Shown piece after piece: positions 55,653 through 63,327 of a stretch of 64,000 nt of DNA; position 1 is the first letter of the stretch, and every line of letters begins with the position of its first letter. Source of the stretch: Fimenecus sp045543095 (GTDB lineage: Bacteria > Bacillota > Clostridia > Oscillospirales > Acutalibacteraceae); NCBI GenBank assembly GCA_045543095.1, contig JAZQMC010000002.1, positions 32,168-96,167 of the forward strand. Direction: 5' to 3'. A program made the position numbers and the translations under genes. A model generated the notes under the pieces. That model made no database searches. It was given only the letters and a program-made list of their open reading frames with translations, and was not told where the DNA came from.

Positions 55653-56804
55653 ATGAATAATAAAACTTTAATCTGTCCCCACGCTAAAAAATGCGGTGGA
55701 TGTCAGTTATTAAATCTTACCTATGAAGAACAGTTAAAACATAAACAAGTCAAGGCAATTCGCCTATTGGGTAAGTTTTGTCATGTTGAAGAAATTATAG
55801 GAATGGAAAAGCCCTATAATTATCGCAACAAGGCACAATATGCCTTTGGCAGGGGCAGAAACAATCAGATTATTGCGGGGGTTTATCAGTCCTCAACCCA
55901 TAAAATTATTGACATTGAAAAATGTATGCTGACAGACCCCAAGGCTGATGAAATTGCCAACACAGTAAAAAAATTATTAAAGAGTTTTAAGCTTAAGCCT
56001 TATGGCGAAAACACCCGACAAGGCTTTTTGCGTCACGTTCTTGTGAAAACCGCTTTTAAAAGCGGTGAGGTTATGGTGGTTCTTGTTACATCAACACCAC
56101 AATTCCCGTCAAAGCGTTCATTTATCAATGCACTTGTTGGCCGTCATCCTGAAATTACGACTATTGTACAGAATATAAACAACAAGTTTACAAGTATGGT
56201 CTTGGGCGACAAAAGTGAAGTGCTTTATGGTGATGGCAAGATTACCGAAGAACTCTGCGGACTTAATTTCCGCATTTCACCAAAGGCGTTTTATCAGATT
56301 AACCCTGTGCAGACAGAAATTCTTTACAACAAAGCACTTGAATATGCCGATTTTAAAGGCACAGAAAGAATTATCGACGCTTATTGCGGTACGGGAACAA
56401 TAGGTCTTATTGCAAGTAAGAATGTCAAAAGTGTTTTAGGTGTTGAAATCAATAAGGATGCCGTTAAGGATGCTAAAGAAAACGCCAAGCTCAACGGAAT
56501 TGAAAATATTAAGTTTTTCGCCGCTGATGCGGGCAAATTTATGGTGGATTTGGCAAACAACAACGAAAAAATCGACGCGGTTATAATGGACCCTGCCCGT
56601 GCGGGTAGTGATATTCCATTCTTGTCATCGCTCGTAAAACTCAGCCCTGAAAAAGTGGTTTATGTGAGTTGTAACCCCGAAACTCTTGCAAGAGATTTAA
56701 TGTATCTCTCAAAAAACGGATATAAGGTTCGCAAAATTCAACCCGTGGATATGTTTCCACACACAGACCATATAGAATGTGTATGTTTAATTGAAAGGAA
56801 ATAA
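55653..56804 (+). CDS. rlmD: 23S rRNA (uracil-5) methyltransferase, RlmD/RumA type, without TRAM domain
   Basis: A SAM-dependent m5U methyltransferase, 383 residues. It begins at the Fe-S site CPHAKKCGGCQLLNLTYEEQL, with no TRAM RNA-binding domain in front as most relatives have. IDAYCGTGTIGLIAS binds SAM, VIMDPARAGS and YVSCNPETLARDL hold the catalytic Cys and its helper. The last GYKVRKIQPVDMFPHTDHIE is the family end. Trimmed forms occur in Firmicutes. The target uridine cannot be read from sequence. Confidence 0.9.
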   Translation: MNNKTLICPHAKKCGGCQLLNLTYEEQLKHKQVKAIRLLGKFCHVEEIIGMEKPYNYRNKAQYAFGRGRNNQIIAGVYQSSTHKIIDIEKCMLTDPKADEIANTVKKLLKSFKLKPYGENTRQGFLRHVLVKTAFKSGEVMVVLVTSTPQFPSKRSFINALVGRHPEITTIVQNINNKFTSMVLGDKSEVLYGDGKITEELCGLNFRISPKAFYQINPVQTEILYNKALEYADFKGTERIIDAYCGTGTIGLIASKNVKSVLGVEINKDAVKDAKENAKLNGIENIKFFAADAGKFMVDLANNNEKIDAVIMDPARAGSDIPFLSSLVKLSPEKVVYVSCNPETLARDLMYLSKNGYKVRKIQPVDMFPHTDHIECVCLIERK

Positions 56805-56806
56805 TT

Positions 56807-57208
56807 ATGGGACTTTTTAACATCTTCAAAAAGAAAACTCCCTTAACAGAGGAGCAGAAAAAATGGAATTACTTGTGGGAATTATGGAGCCGTGAAGAAA
56901 TTGGTGCACCCTATGACGCCTTGATGACCTATGACAGCGAAATTAACAACGGTGGGCATATTCAGTTCTTTTTAAATATTGCCGCCTGCGGTGAGGTAGA
57001 AAAAGCGGTAAATAATCTTTGTGATGTATTACCCAAAATACTCAAAGATAACTTGCAGACCGCATATTCCCACTATCTTGTACTTATCAATGAAGAAAAC
57101 GAGGAAACTGAAAATAAAATTTTTGCGTGTGATGATGTTTTTTACAACAACGAAAAACTTCTAACCGACATTCTTCAGGAATACGCAAACACATTAGAGG
57201 TTTATTAA
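56807..57208 (+). CDS. DMP19-family protein (DUF4375)
   Basis: A 133-residue cytoplasmic protein of the DMP19/DUF4375 family, identified by the core YDSEINNGGHIQFF. DMP19 of Neisseria is a DNA mimic that relieves a repressor, but most bacterial homologues are uncharacterised and this one need not act so. The acidic C-terminus (NEENEETENKIFACDD) would fit DNA mimicry. It starts two bases after rlmD and is followed 28 bases later by the GH35 gene; there is no toxin or phage gene nearby. Confidence 0.8.
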   Translation: MGLFNIFKKKTPLTEEQKKWNYLWELWSREEIGAPYDALMTYDSEINNGGHIQFFLNIAACGEVEKAVNNLCDVLPKILKDNLQTAYSHYLVLINEENEETENKIFACDDVFYNNEKLLTDILQEYANTLEVY

Positions 57209-57236
57209 ATATTTCCCCGAGAGGAGAACTAAATAT

Positions 57237-59045
57237 ATGTTTGAAATTAAAAACAAAGAATTTTATATGGACGGCAAGCCGTTCAAGATTTATTCAGGTG
57301 CTATGCATTATTTCCGCACCGTGCCTGAATACTGGGAAGACAGACTTACAAAATTAAAGCTTGCGGGCTTTAACACAGTTGAAACCTACACCTGCTGGAA
57401 TTTGCACGAGCCACGACCCGGCGAATTCAACTTTGAGGGTATTCTTGATATTGAGCGTTTCGTGAAAACTGCTCAAAAGGTAGGGCTTTACTGCATTGTA
57501 AGACCGGGTCCATATATCTGTGCCGAATGGGATTTCGGTGGACTTCCCGCTTGGCTTTTAAAGGATAAGAATATGCAAATCCGTTGTATGTACCCCGATT
57601 TCCTCACTTGCATTGAGCGTTATTACAAGGAATTGCTCGGCAGATTAAAACCGCTTTTAGAAACTAACGGCGGTAACATTATCGCAATGCAGGTTGAGAA
57701 CGAGTATGGTTCTTACGGTAACGATAAAGACTATCTCCGCTTTGTTGAAAAGCTTACAAAGGATTGCGGAGTTGACGTTCCTCTTTTCACCTCCGACGGT
57801 AACTGGAAGAATATGATTTCGGGCGGTTCACTCCCGCATATTTATAAAGTTCTCAACTTTGGTTCAAAAGCTAAAACCGCTTTTAACTGCTTAAAGGATT
57901 TCGAGAACGACGGACCTAATATGTGCGGTGAATTCTGGTGCGGTTGGTTCGACCATTGGCGTGACATTCACCACACAAGAAAAGCAGAAGAAATCGTTAA
58001 AGAAGTTCAGGATTTCCTTGACTGCGGTGCAAGTTTTAATTTCTATATGTTCCACGGTGGTACAAACTTCGGCTTTAACGCAGGTGCAAACCATAACCCC
58101 GGCAAGGCTTATGAGCCAACAATCACAAGCTATGACTACTGTGCACTTCTCAACGAGTGGGGTGACTATACACCCGCTTATCACGCAGTTCGTGAGTTGT
58201 TACATAAGCATCAAGGTCTTGAAATGAAAGAGTTGCCACCTTCACCCGAATTGCAGACAATCGGCACGGTAGAACTCACACAATCAGCAGGACTTTTTGA
58301 AAATCTTGATGTTATCGGTGAAAAACACCGTGTACCCGTACCCGAAAGTATGGAATATTTCGGTCAGAATTTCGGTATGATTTATTACGAAACCGTAATT
58401 CGTGGTCATTATGACCCAATTCCGCTTATGATTAGAAATGTGCACGATTTCGGCTTTGTTTATGTTGATGATAAATACAAGAAATTCATTGACCGCACAG
58501 TTTACACACAAACGGGCAAATTCTCACTTGGCTCAATCTTCAAGAAATTCACAAAGAGCGACCAAGATACAAATGTAGTTATGGTTGGTGCTGTTGACGG
58601 CGAAAAGAAAATCGGACTTCTTGTTGACACAATGGGTCGCGTAAACTACGGCGAAAACATGAATGACCGCAAGGGATTTTCTGACATATACATCGCAAAT
58701 CAACGTCAGATGGGCTATGATGTATGGACACTTCCCCTTGATAACCTTGATAAGCTCCAGTACAAAAAAGCTGAAAAGTTTGACAAGGACAAGGGTGCAA
58801 TGTTCTATAAGGGAACATTTAAAGCGAGCTCAAAGGCAGATTGCTTTGTTCACCTTGACGGCTTTGAGAAAGGTTATGTGTGGATTAACGGTTTTAACCT
58901 CGGCAGATATTGGAGCGTAGGCCCACAGAAATCGCTCTACCTCCCCGGTGCACTTCTCAAAGAAGAAAACGAGATTATCGTTTGCGAAACCCTCGGTATG
59001 AAGAAACCTGAAATTACAATTACAGATAAACACGATTTAGGATAA
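57237..59045 (+). CDS. GH35 beta-galactosidase
   Basis: An intracellular glycosidase of family 35, 602 residues and no signal peptide, so it would act on imported galactosides. YSGAMHYFRTVPEYWEDRL and GPYICAEWDFGGLPAWLL are family motifs, the acid/base Glu is in MQVENEYGSYG and the nucleophile Glu in CGEFWCGWFDHW. The C-terminal third (about 430-602) is a beta-sandwich with GYVWINGFNLGRYWSVGPQ. Single gene with RBS GAGAGGAG; the GPH sugar symporter 2.6 kb away, on the other strand, could deliver substrate. Confidence 0.94.
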   Translation: MFEIKNKEFYMDGKPFKIYSGAMHYFRTVPEYWEDRLTKLKLAGFNTVETYTCWNLHEPRPGEFNFEGILDIERFVKTAQKVGLYCIVRPGPYICAEWDFGGLPAWLLKDKNMQIRCMYPDFLTCIERYYKELLGRLKPLLETNGGNIIAMQVENEYGSYGNDKDYLRFVEKLTKDCGVDVPLFTSDGNWKNMISGGSLPHIYKVLNFGSKAKTAFNCLKDFENDGPNMCGEFWCGWFDHWRDIHHTRKAEEIVKEVQDFLDCGASFNFYMFHGGTNFGFNAGANHNPGKAYEPTITSYDYCALLNEWGDYTPAYHAVRELLHKHQGLEMKELPPSPELQTIGTVELTQSAGLFENLDVIGEKHRVPVPESMEYFGQNFGMIYYETVIRGHYDPIPLMIRNVHDFGFVYVDDKYKKFIDRTVYTQTGKFSLGSIFKKFTKSDQDTNVVMVGAVDGEKKIGLLVDTMGRVNYGENMNDRKGFSDIYIANQRQMGYDVWTLPLDNLDKLQYKKAEKFDKDKGAMFYKGTFKASSKADCFVHLDGFEKGYVWINGFNLGRYWSVGPQKSLYLPGALLKEENEIIVCETLGMKKPEITITDKHDLG

Positions 59046-59050
59046 AAGAA

Positions 59051-59077
59051 AAACGGAGCTTCGGCTCCGTTTTTTTA
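59051..59077 (+). terminator. Terminator of the GH35 gene
   Basis: AAACGGAGC / GCTCCGTTT closed by a TTCG-containing loop, followed by a T-run. Confidence 0.9.
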
Positions 59078-59079
59078 AT

Positions 59080-59128
59080 GCAAAATTCAAAATGCAAAGT
59101 GCAAAATTAGGGGTCTGCGACGCAAATT
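59080..59128. repeat. Short repeat with GGGTCTGCGACGC core
   Basis: AATTCAAAATGCAAAGTGC and GGGGTCTGCGACGC resemble the cargo of the element at 51871 (AATTCGTAATGCATAATGCG, GGGTCTGCGACGCG). Confidence 0.5.
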
Positions 59129-59130
59129 GT

Positions 59131-59161
59131 ACGGGACGATGTCAACATCGTCCCGTTTTTT
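59131..59161. terminator. Hairpin downstream of the gmhA-like gene
   Basis: ACGGGACGATGT / ACATCGTCCCGT with a T-run on the plus strand and A-rich on the other, sitting at the convergent end of the GH35 and gmhA-like genes. Confidence 0.7.
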
Positions 59162-59747
59162 ATCCAAATATTTCTTTTTCGACCTCGGCACAGATATAAT
59201 GATATATTGCTAAATGGTATTCCTGAATTTTATAGGTTTCGGTTGCGGGTACACAAATTGAAATTGTTCCCAAATCTTTAAGTTTACCGCCGTCTTTACC
59301 CGTTAACACAATTGATACCAAATCCAAATCATTTGCAAGTCTTATGGCATTAACAACATTTTTTGAATTGCCCGAGGTTGAAATGCCGATAACCAAATCA
59401 CATTCCTTTGCGTAACCGTAAATCTGCTGTGCAAAAACCATATCCGCATCAATATCGTTTGCTATTGCGGTCATAAGCCCCGTTTGGCTGTTAAGGGAAA
59501 TCACAGGCAATGCACCCTGCAATTTATCTCGTAAATCGGGTGAAATTCGTTCATCTGTCACTTTGCGAGGCAATCTGAAACTTTTCATCAACTCGCCCAC
59601 AATATGCTCTGCATCGCAAGCACTACCGCCATTACCGAACACAAGAGCCTTGTGTCCGCCCTTAAAGGTGGCTGTCAACGCACCAATTGCACTGCCTATT
59701 TCCCATTCACATTCCTTTAATTCGGGGTATCGTTCAAATAAACTCAT
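59160..59747 (-). CDS. SIS-domain phosphosugar isomerase, GmhA-like
   Basis: A 195-residue sugar isomerase of the sedoheptulose-7-phosphate isomerase (GmhA) family, which makes the heptose used in some surface glycans. VFGNGGSACDAEHIVGELM is the substrate loop, and VIGISTSGNSKNVVNAI the phosphate-binding SIS motif; EYHLAIYHYICAEVE is the C-terminal signature. The ATG at 59747 follows AGGGTGA and overlaps the HAD gene's stop. It is the third gene of a SDR-HAD-GmhA run. Other GmhA-type SIS proteins act on different phosphosugars, so specificity is uncertain. Confidence 0.85.
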   Translation of the reverse strand: MSLFERYPELKECEWEIGSAIGALTATFKGGHKALVFGNGGSACDAEHIVGELMKSFRLPRKVTDERISPDLRDKLQGALPVISLNSQTGLMTAIANDIDADMVFAQQIYGYAKECDLVIGISTSGNSKNVVNAIRLANDLDLVSIVLTGKDGGKLKDLGTISICVPATETYKIQEYHLAIYHYICAEVEKEIFG

Positions 59748-59748
59748 A

Positions 59749-60675
59749 CTATTCACCCTTGAAAAGTTTTAAAAATTCCTCATCGCAAAAGTCTTTTACA
59801 ATTATATTCGTGCCTAATTTTTTATGTAAATTCCGTTGATAGTCAGCGTTTTCGGGAAGTCGGCTCACTACAAATGCTCCCATCTGCACACCCGCCTGAA
59901 TTTCGGCTCTGCCGTCACCCACAACAAGCACATTTTCACCCGAAACGCCCAACTCATTTAAAAGCTTTTTCATAACCATATCTTTAGGCATTTTCTCAGT
60001 CCAAGTTGAGCCGATTATATCCTCAACAATTTCATTTTTGCCAATTTTATAGCCAAGAGTTTCTACCTCTTCGTGCATTCCCATACCTTTTTCGACAACA
60101 GCACCCGTCACAAAATAATTCTTCACGCCGTTATCTTTGAGAAATTGCAAGAATTCCATTGAGCCTGCAATTCTGAATTCTTCGGGATTTTCTTTAGCTC
60201 TAATGAGGTTTTTGTCCCTACAATAGCCATTGAGTACTGCCTCATAAAGCTTGAAAAGTCTTGGGGTTTGTTCTTTCAGCATTTCGGTCATTTCATCGGT
60301 TTCGGGCAAATCGTCATAATATTCAATGCCGTTGTTTATGCGGTCAACAATTTGAGAATTTGTCAGCATATCGCAATTAACTTTAATATTCCCCTCTTGC
60401 ACGGCTCGGCGGATTGCCCATTCCATCTGGGTAAGTGCCGAAAGCCCCGCTGATTCAATACAAAACCTATCAGTTTCGGGCAGAATTCTTGTTCCCGCAA
60501 GCGAAATAAGTCTTTTCGCGTTTTCAGTGCTATCAAAATCTTCACTCAAACCGTTTGTTATCACATCATAAAGGCAAATGCTCATAACTGGTGGCCAATC
60601 GCGAATCAGCGAATGTGTGCCGTCAATATCGTGAAAAGCATATTTGATTGTATGATTTTTACCAACCTTAAGCAC
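59749..60675 (-). CDS. HAD-superfamily hydrolase
   Basis: A 308-residue phosphatase-like protein, GTG start after GAGGTGG. FHDIDGTHSLI holds the nucleophile Asp (IDGT), a large helical cap spans about 50-170, FVTGAVVEKGMG supplies motif II, MPKDMVMKKLL the Lys motif and VLVVGDGRAEIQAG the acidic motif IV. It is not GmhB by length (about 190 residues). Two downstream genes may form a sugar-phosphate route with it. Its substrate is unknown. Confidence 0.8.
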   Translation of the reverse strand: MLKVGKNHTIKYAFHDIDGTHSLIRDWPPVMSICLYDVITNGLSEDFDSTENAKRLISLAGTRILPETDRFCIESAGLSALTQMEWAIRRAVQEGNIKVNCDMLTNSQIVDRINNGIEYYDDLPETDEMTEMLKEQTPRLFKLYEAVLNGYCRDKNLIRAKENPEEFRIAGSMEFLQFLKDNGVKNYFVTGAVVEKGMGMHEEVETLGYKIGKNEIVEDIIGSTWTEKMPKDMVMKKLLNELGVSGENVLVVGDGRAEIQAGVQMGAFVVSRLPENADYQRNLHKKLGTNIIVKDFCDEEFLKLFKGE

Positions 60676-60718
60676 AATTCCACCTCATTTTGCACTTTGC
60701 ATTTTACATTTTACATTT

Positions 60719-61438
60719 TCAACACATTCCGCCGTTTACGGCTAAATCTTGTCCTGTTATAAAATCTGCATCACCCGACACTAAAAACGCCACCGCACCC
60801 GCAACATCTTCGGGTGTACCAATACGGTTAAGCGGTGTTTCATTTTTAAGTTCATTCATTGTTTCCTCATCAAAATGAGAGGTCATATCGGTGAGAATTA
60901 CCCCGGGGGACACAGAATTCACGGTTATTCCCGAAAGCCCCACTTCTTTTGCAAGAGCCTTTGTCATACCTATAATCCCCGCCTTTGCCGCTGAATAATG
61001 CACCTCGCAAGACCCACCAATTTCGCCCCATATTGAAGAAATGTTGATGATTTTGCCACTCTTTCGGTTAATCATATATTTGAGCACCGCACGTGAACAA
61101 TAAAATGCACCACTTAAATTTGTTTCAATCATTTTGTGCCACATTTCATCGGTAATGTCCGTGAAAAGTGATTGTTCAGCAATGCCCGCGTTGTTTACAA
61201 GCACCGAGATTTCGCCGAAATGCTTTTCAATATGAGCAAATGTTTCATTCACGGCTTTGCTATCGGTAATATCCAATTTATAGGCTTTACAATTATCCCC
61301 TAACTCCTCACAGAGTTTGTTTGCCTGCTCTGCAGAACTATTATAGCAAAGTGCAACCCTGTAACCGTCGTGTACAAGTCTTTTTACAATGGCAGCACCT
61401 ATACCTTTTGCACCACCTGTAACAATGGCAGTTTTCAT
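60719..61438 (-). CDS. Short-chain dehydrogenase/reductase, FabG-like
   Basis: NAD(P)-dependent oxidoreductase of the classical SDR family, 239 residues. IVTGGAKGIGAAIVKRL binds the cofactor, NNAG follows at about 85-88, and the catalytic triad is Ser in NISSIWG and Tyr-Lys in YSAAKAG. Residues 180 onward (PGVILTDMTSHF) form the substrate loop. It heads the SDR-HAD-GmhA run, 43 bases upstream of the HAD gene. FabG fatty-acid activity or a sugar/polyol role are both possible; no fab genes are near. Confidence 0.88.
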   Translation of the reverse strand: MKTAIVTGGAKGIGAAIVKRLVHDGYRVALCYNSSAEQANKLCEELGDNCKAYKLDITDSKAVNETFAHIEKHFGEISVLVNNAGIAEQSLFTDITDEMWHKMIETNLSGAFYCSRAVLKYMINRKSGKIINISSIWGEIGGSCEVHYSAAKAGIIGMTKALAKEVGLSGITVNSVSPGVILTDMTSHFDEETMNELKNETPLNRIGTPEDVAGAVAFLVSGDADFITGQDLAVNGGMC

Positions 61439-61505
61439 AAATCTACCTCCGAAAAAATTCTGTACTTATTTTATCACACATTAACTCATTTTGCACTAAA
61501 AATAC

Positions 61506-61534
61506 TTGAAAAAGTTTTTGTAATAGCATATAAT
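61506..61534 (+). promoter_or_regulatory. Promoter of tRNA-Thr(CGT)
   Basis: TTGAAA and TATAAT with a 17-bp spacer, 19 bp before the tRNA. Confidence 0.8.
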
Positions 61535-61553
61535 ATTTCTTGCAACTTAATAT

Positions 61554-61629
61554 GCTTGTGTAGCACAGTTGGTAGTGCAGCTCATTCGTAATGAGCAGGT
61601 CGCAGGTTCGAGTCCCGTCACAAGCTCCA
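61554..61629 (+). tRNA. tRNA-Thr (anticodon CGT)
   Basis: Seventy-six bases with encoded CCA. Acceptor GCTTGTG / CACAAGC, anticodon arm GCTCA-TTCGTAA-TGAGC giving CGT, T arm with TTCGAGT. Together with tRNA-Thr(GGT) at 35189 it accounts for two threonine decoders in this window. Confidence 0.96.
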
Positions 61630-61632
61630 AAA

Positions 61633-61665
61633 AAGTCCCCAATCGTTTGATTGGGGACTTGATTT
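61633..61665. terminator. Bidirectional terminator between tRNA-Thr and the symporter gene
   Basis: AAGTCCCCAATC / GATTGGGGACTT with a 4-nt loop, flanked by T-rich sequence on the plus strand and by A-rich sequence for the other. Confidence 0.88.
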
Positions 61666-61673
61666 TTATTAAA

Positions 61674-63200
61674 TTATTCTGCTTTTTCTTGAGCCTCTGC
61701 CTCGTGTTTTTCGCGAAGAGCTGCATAAATCGGTTCCATCTTTTCCTTTGTAAGCGGATAACCAAATCTGAAAATGAGCCATACACTTGTGTAAACTATG
61801 GCAGGAATAATCGTGCAGATAAACATAATCTTTTTACTTGTATCGTTTTCAGCAATAAAGCCGTTTCCTGCAGTAAGGCTGTCATATTTTGCCCATTGAA
61901 GAAGGAAAAGTCCGCCTGCATCGGCAATAGCCTGACCAAACTGACGGCCGAAGGTGTATGCAGAATAAACTGCACTTTCGTTACGGATACCTGTTTTGTA
62001 TTCCTGATAGTCAATAACGTCCATAACAACCGCCCAACAAGTAAGGCTTACGAATGTATAACCGAAGCCGATAAGAAGTAAGCAAAGCATATAAAGCCAT
62101 GCAGGGTAAATGCCCTGACTTGGGTTAATCCATCTGATAAAGTCTTCGTTGTTTGCTGTAACAAAAAGGAAAACAGATGTTATTGCAGAAATAATTGACA
62201 TTCTTCCGCAAAGCTCTTTCTTACCGAATTTTGCAGAAAGTTTTGGTGTGAACAAAATCAGCAATACCATTGGAAGATAGTTGCAGATTGTACCTATAAT
62301 ACTAAGTCCTGTATTTGTAAAATAGTTTTTATAAAGATAAGCATTGAATGAGCCGAACTGCAACTGACCGCTGATTAACACACCCGACAATGTAAGCATT
62401 ACGAATGGTCTTGATTTAAAAAGTCCTTTATATACACCCTTCAAATCAACATTTTCATCATCAACAGCGGGAACTCGCTCTTTCACCATTTTATGACCGA
62501 TAAGATAGGTAATAATTGAGAAAATACCCATAAGAAGTGCATACATAAACATTCTGTTACCGTCTGCAACTTCAATTTCTTTACCTGTCTGCTCGTCAAA
62601 AACACCTGTGCCCACATAGATAACCATTGGAGCGATAAGAAGAACAACCGCACCACCGATACCGCTACCAACTGAACGAGCAGTTGAAAGGAGAGTTCTT
62701 CCCTTGGGGTCATCAGTAATAACGGATGCCAATGAACCAAACGGAATGTTCATTGCAGTATACATTGTACAATAAATCAAGTACAATACAATGGCAAGAA
62801 CAAAAAGAAGTGTCGGATTGTTTGCCAATGTTTCATTATAGAAAATTGAATTCGGGTCACCAAAAGGAATAAAGCAAATAACCGTTGAAATACCCAGAGG
62901 CACTGCAACAAGTCTTAAATACTGACGGTATTTACCGTCTTTACCCGCTTTTCTTTTTGAAACAACAGCACCCCAAAGAGGGTCATTAACAACGTCCCAA
63001 AGACGAGTGATAATGAACATATAGCCAACAAGCTTTGGTGCAATTTTCAAAACGTCGGTCATAAAGACCTTAAGATAGCTTGTAATGTATGTAAGGTTAA
63101 ACATATTACCTGCTTCGGCAATAGTGTAACCCGCAACATCTTTTAAGCCTATTCGGTTAGGATGATTGTTGACCTCTCTTGGTTTTTTCTGCTTAGCCAT
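61674..63200 (-). CDS. GPH-family sugar:cation symporter (MFS)
   Basis: A 508-residue transporter of the glycoside-pentoside-hexuronide family with about twelve membrane segments. Near the N-terminus DVAGYTIAEAGNMFNLTYIT and LWDVVNDPLWGAVVSKRK are the GPH hallmarks (the 'N-D-P-x-x-G' motif after TM2). The ATG at 63200 (MAKQKKPRE) follows GGGAGG. No PTS IIA domain is fused at the C-terminus, unlike LacS. Galactosides are likely in view of the GH35 gene nearby, but substrate is not proven. Confidence 0.92.
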   Translation of the reverse strand: MAKQKKPREVNNHPNRIGLKDVAGYTIAEAGNMFNLTYITSYLKVFMTDVLKIAPKLVGYMFIITRLWDVVNDPLWGAVVSKRKAGKDGKYRQYLRLVAVPLGISTVICFIPFGDPNSIFYNETLANNPTLLFVLAIVLYLIYCTMYTAMNIPFGSLASVITDDPKGRTLLSTARSVGSGIGGAVVLLIAPMVIYVGTGVFDEQTGKEIEVADGNRMFMYALLMGIFSIITYLIGHKMVKERVPAVDDENVDLKGVYKGLFKSRPFVMLTLSGVLISGQLQFGSFNAYLYKNYFTNTGLSIIGTICNYLPMVLLILFTPKLSAKFGKKELCGRMSIISAITSVFLFVTANNEDFIRWINPSQGIYPAWLYMLCLLLIGFGYTFVSLTCWAVVMDVIDYQEYKTGIRNESAVYSAYTFGRQFGQAIADAGGLFLLQWAKYDSLTAGNGFIAENDTSKKIMFICTIIPAIVYTSVWLIFRFGYPLTKEKMEPIYAALREKHEAEAQEKAE

Positions 63201-63235
63201 AGAGATAAAACCTCCCTTGTGAAATTCATAGAATA

Positions 63236-63264
63236 ATAATACCACTTATTCCAGAAAAATACAA
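63236..63264 (-). promoter_or_regulatory. Promoter of the GPH symporter gene
   Basis: TTGTAT and TATTAT on the minus strand with a 17-bp spacer. Confidence 0.5.
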
Positions 63265-63272
63265 TAGGGAAT

Positions 63273-63306
63273 AAAAAAGAGCAGATACCTTTTCAGATAT
63301 CTGCTC
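63273..63306 (-). terminator. Terminator of gapA
   Basis: GAGCAGATA / TATCTGCTC with a run of six T on the minus strand, just downstream of the gapA stop. Confidence 0.88.
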
Positions 63307-63327
63307 AATGCATTATTTAATTAAGAA

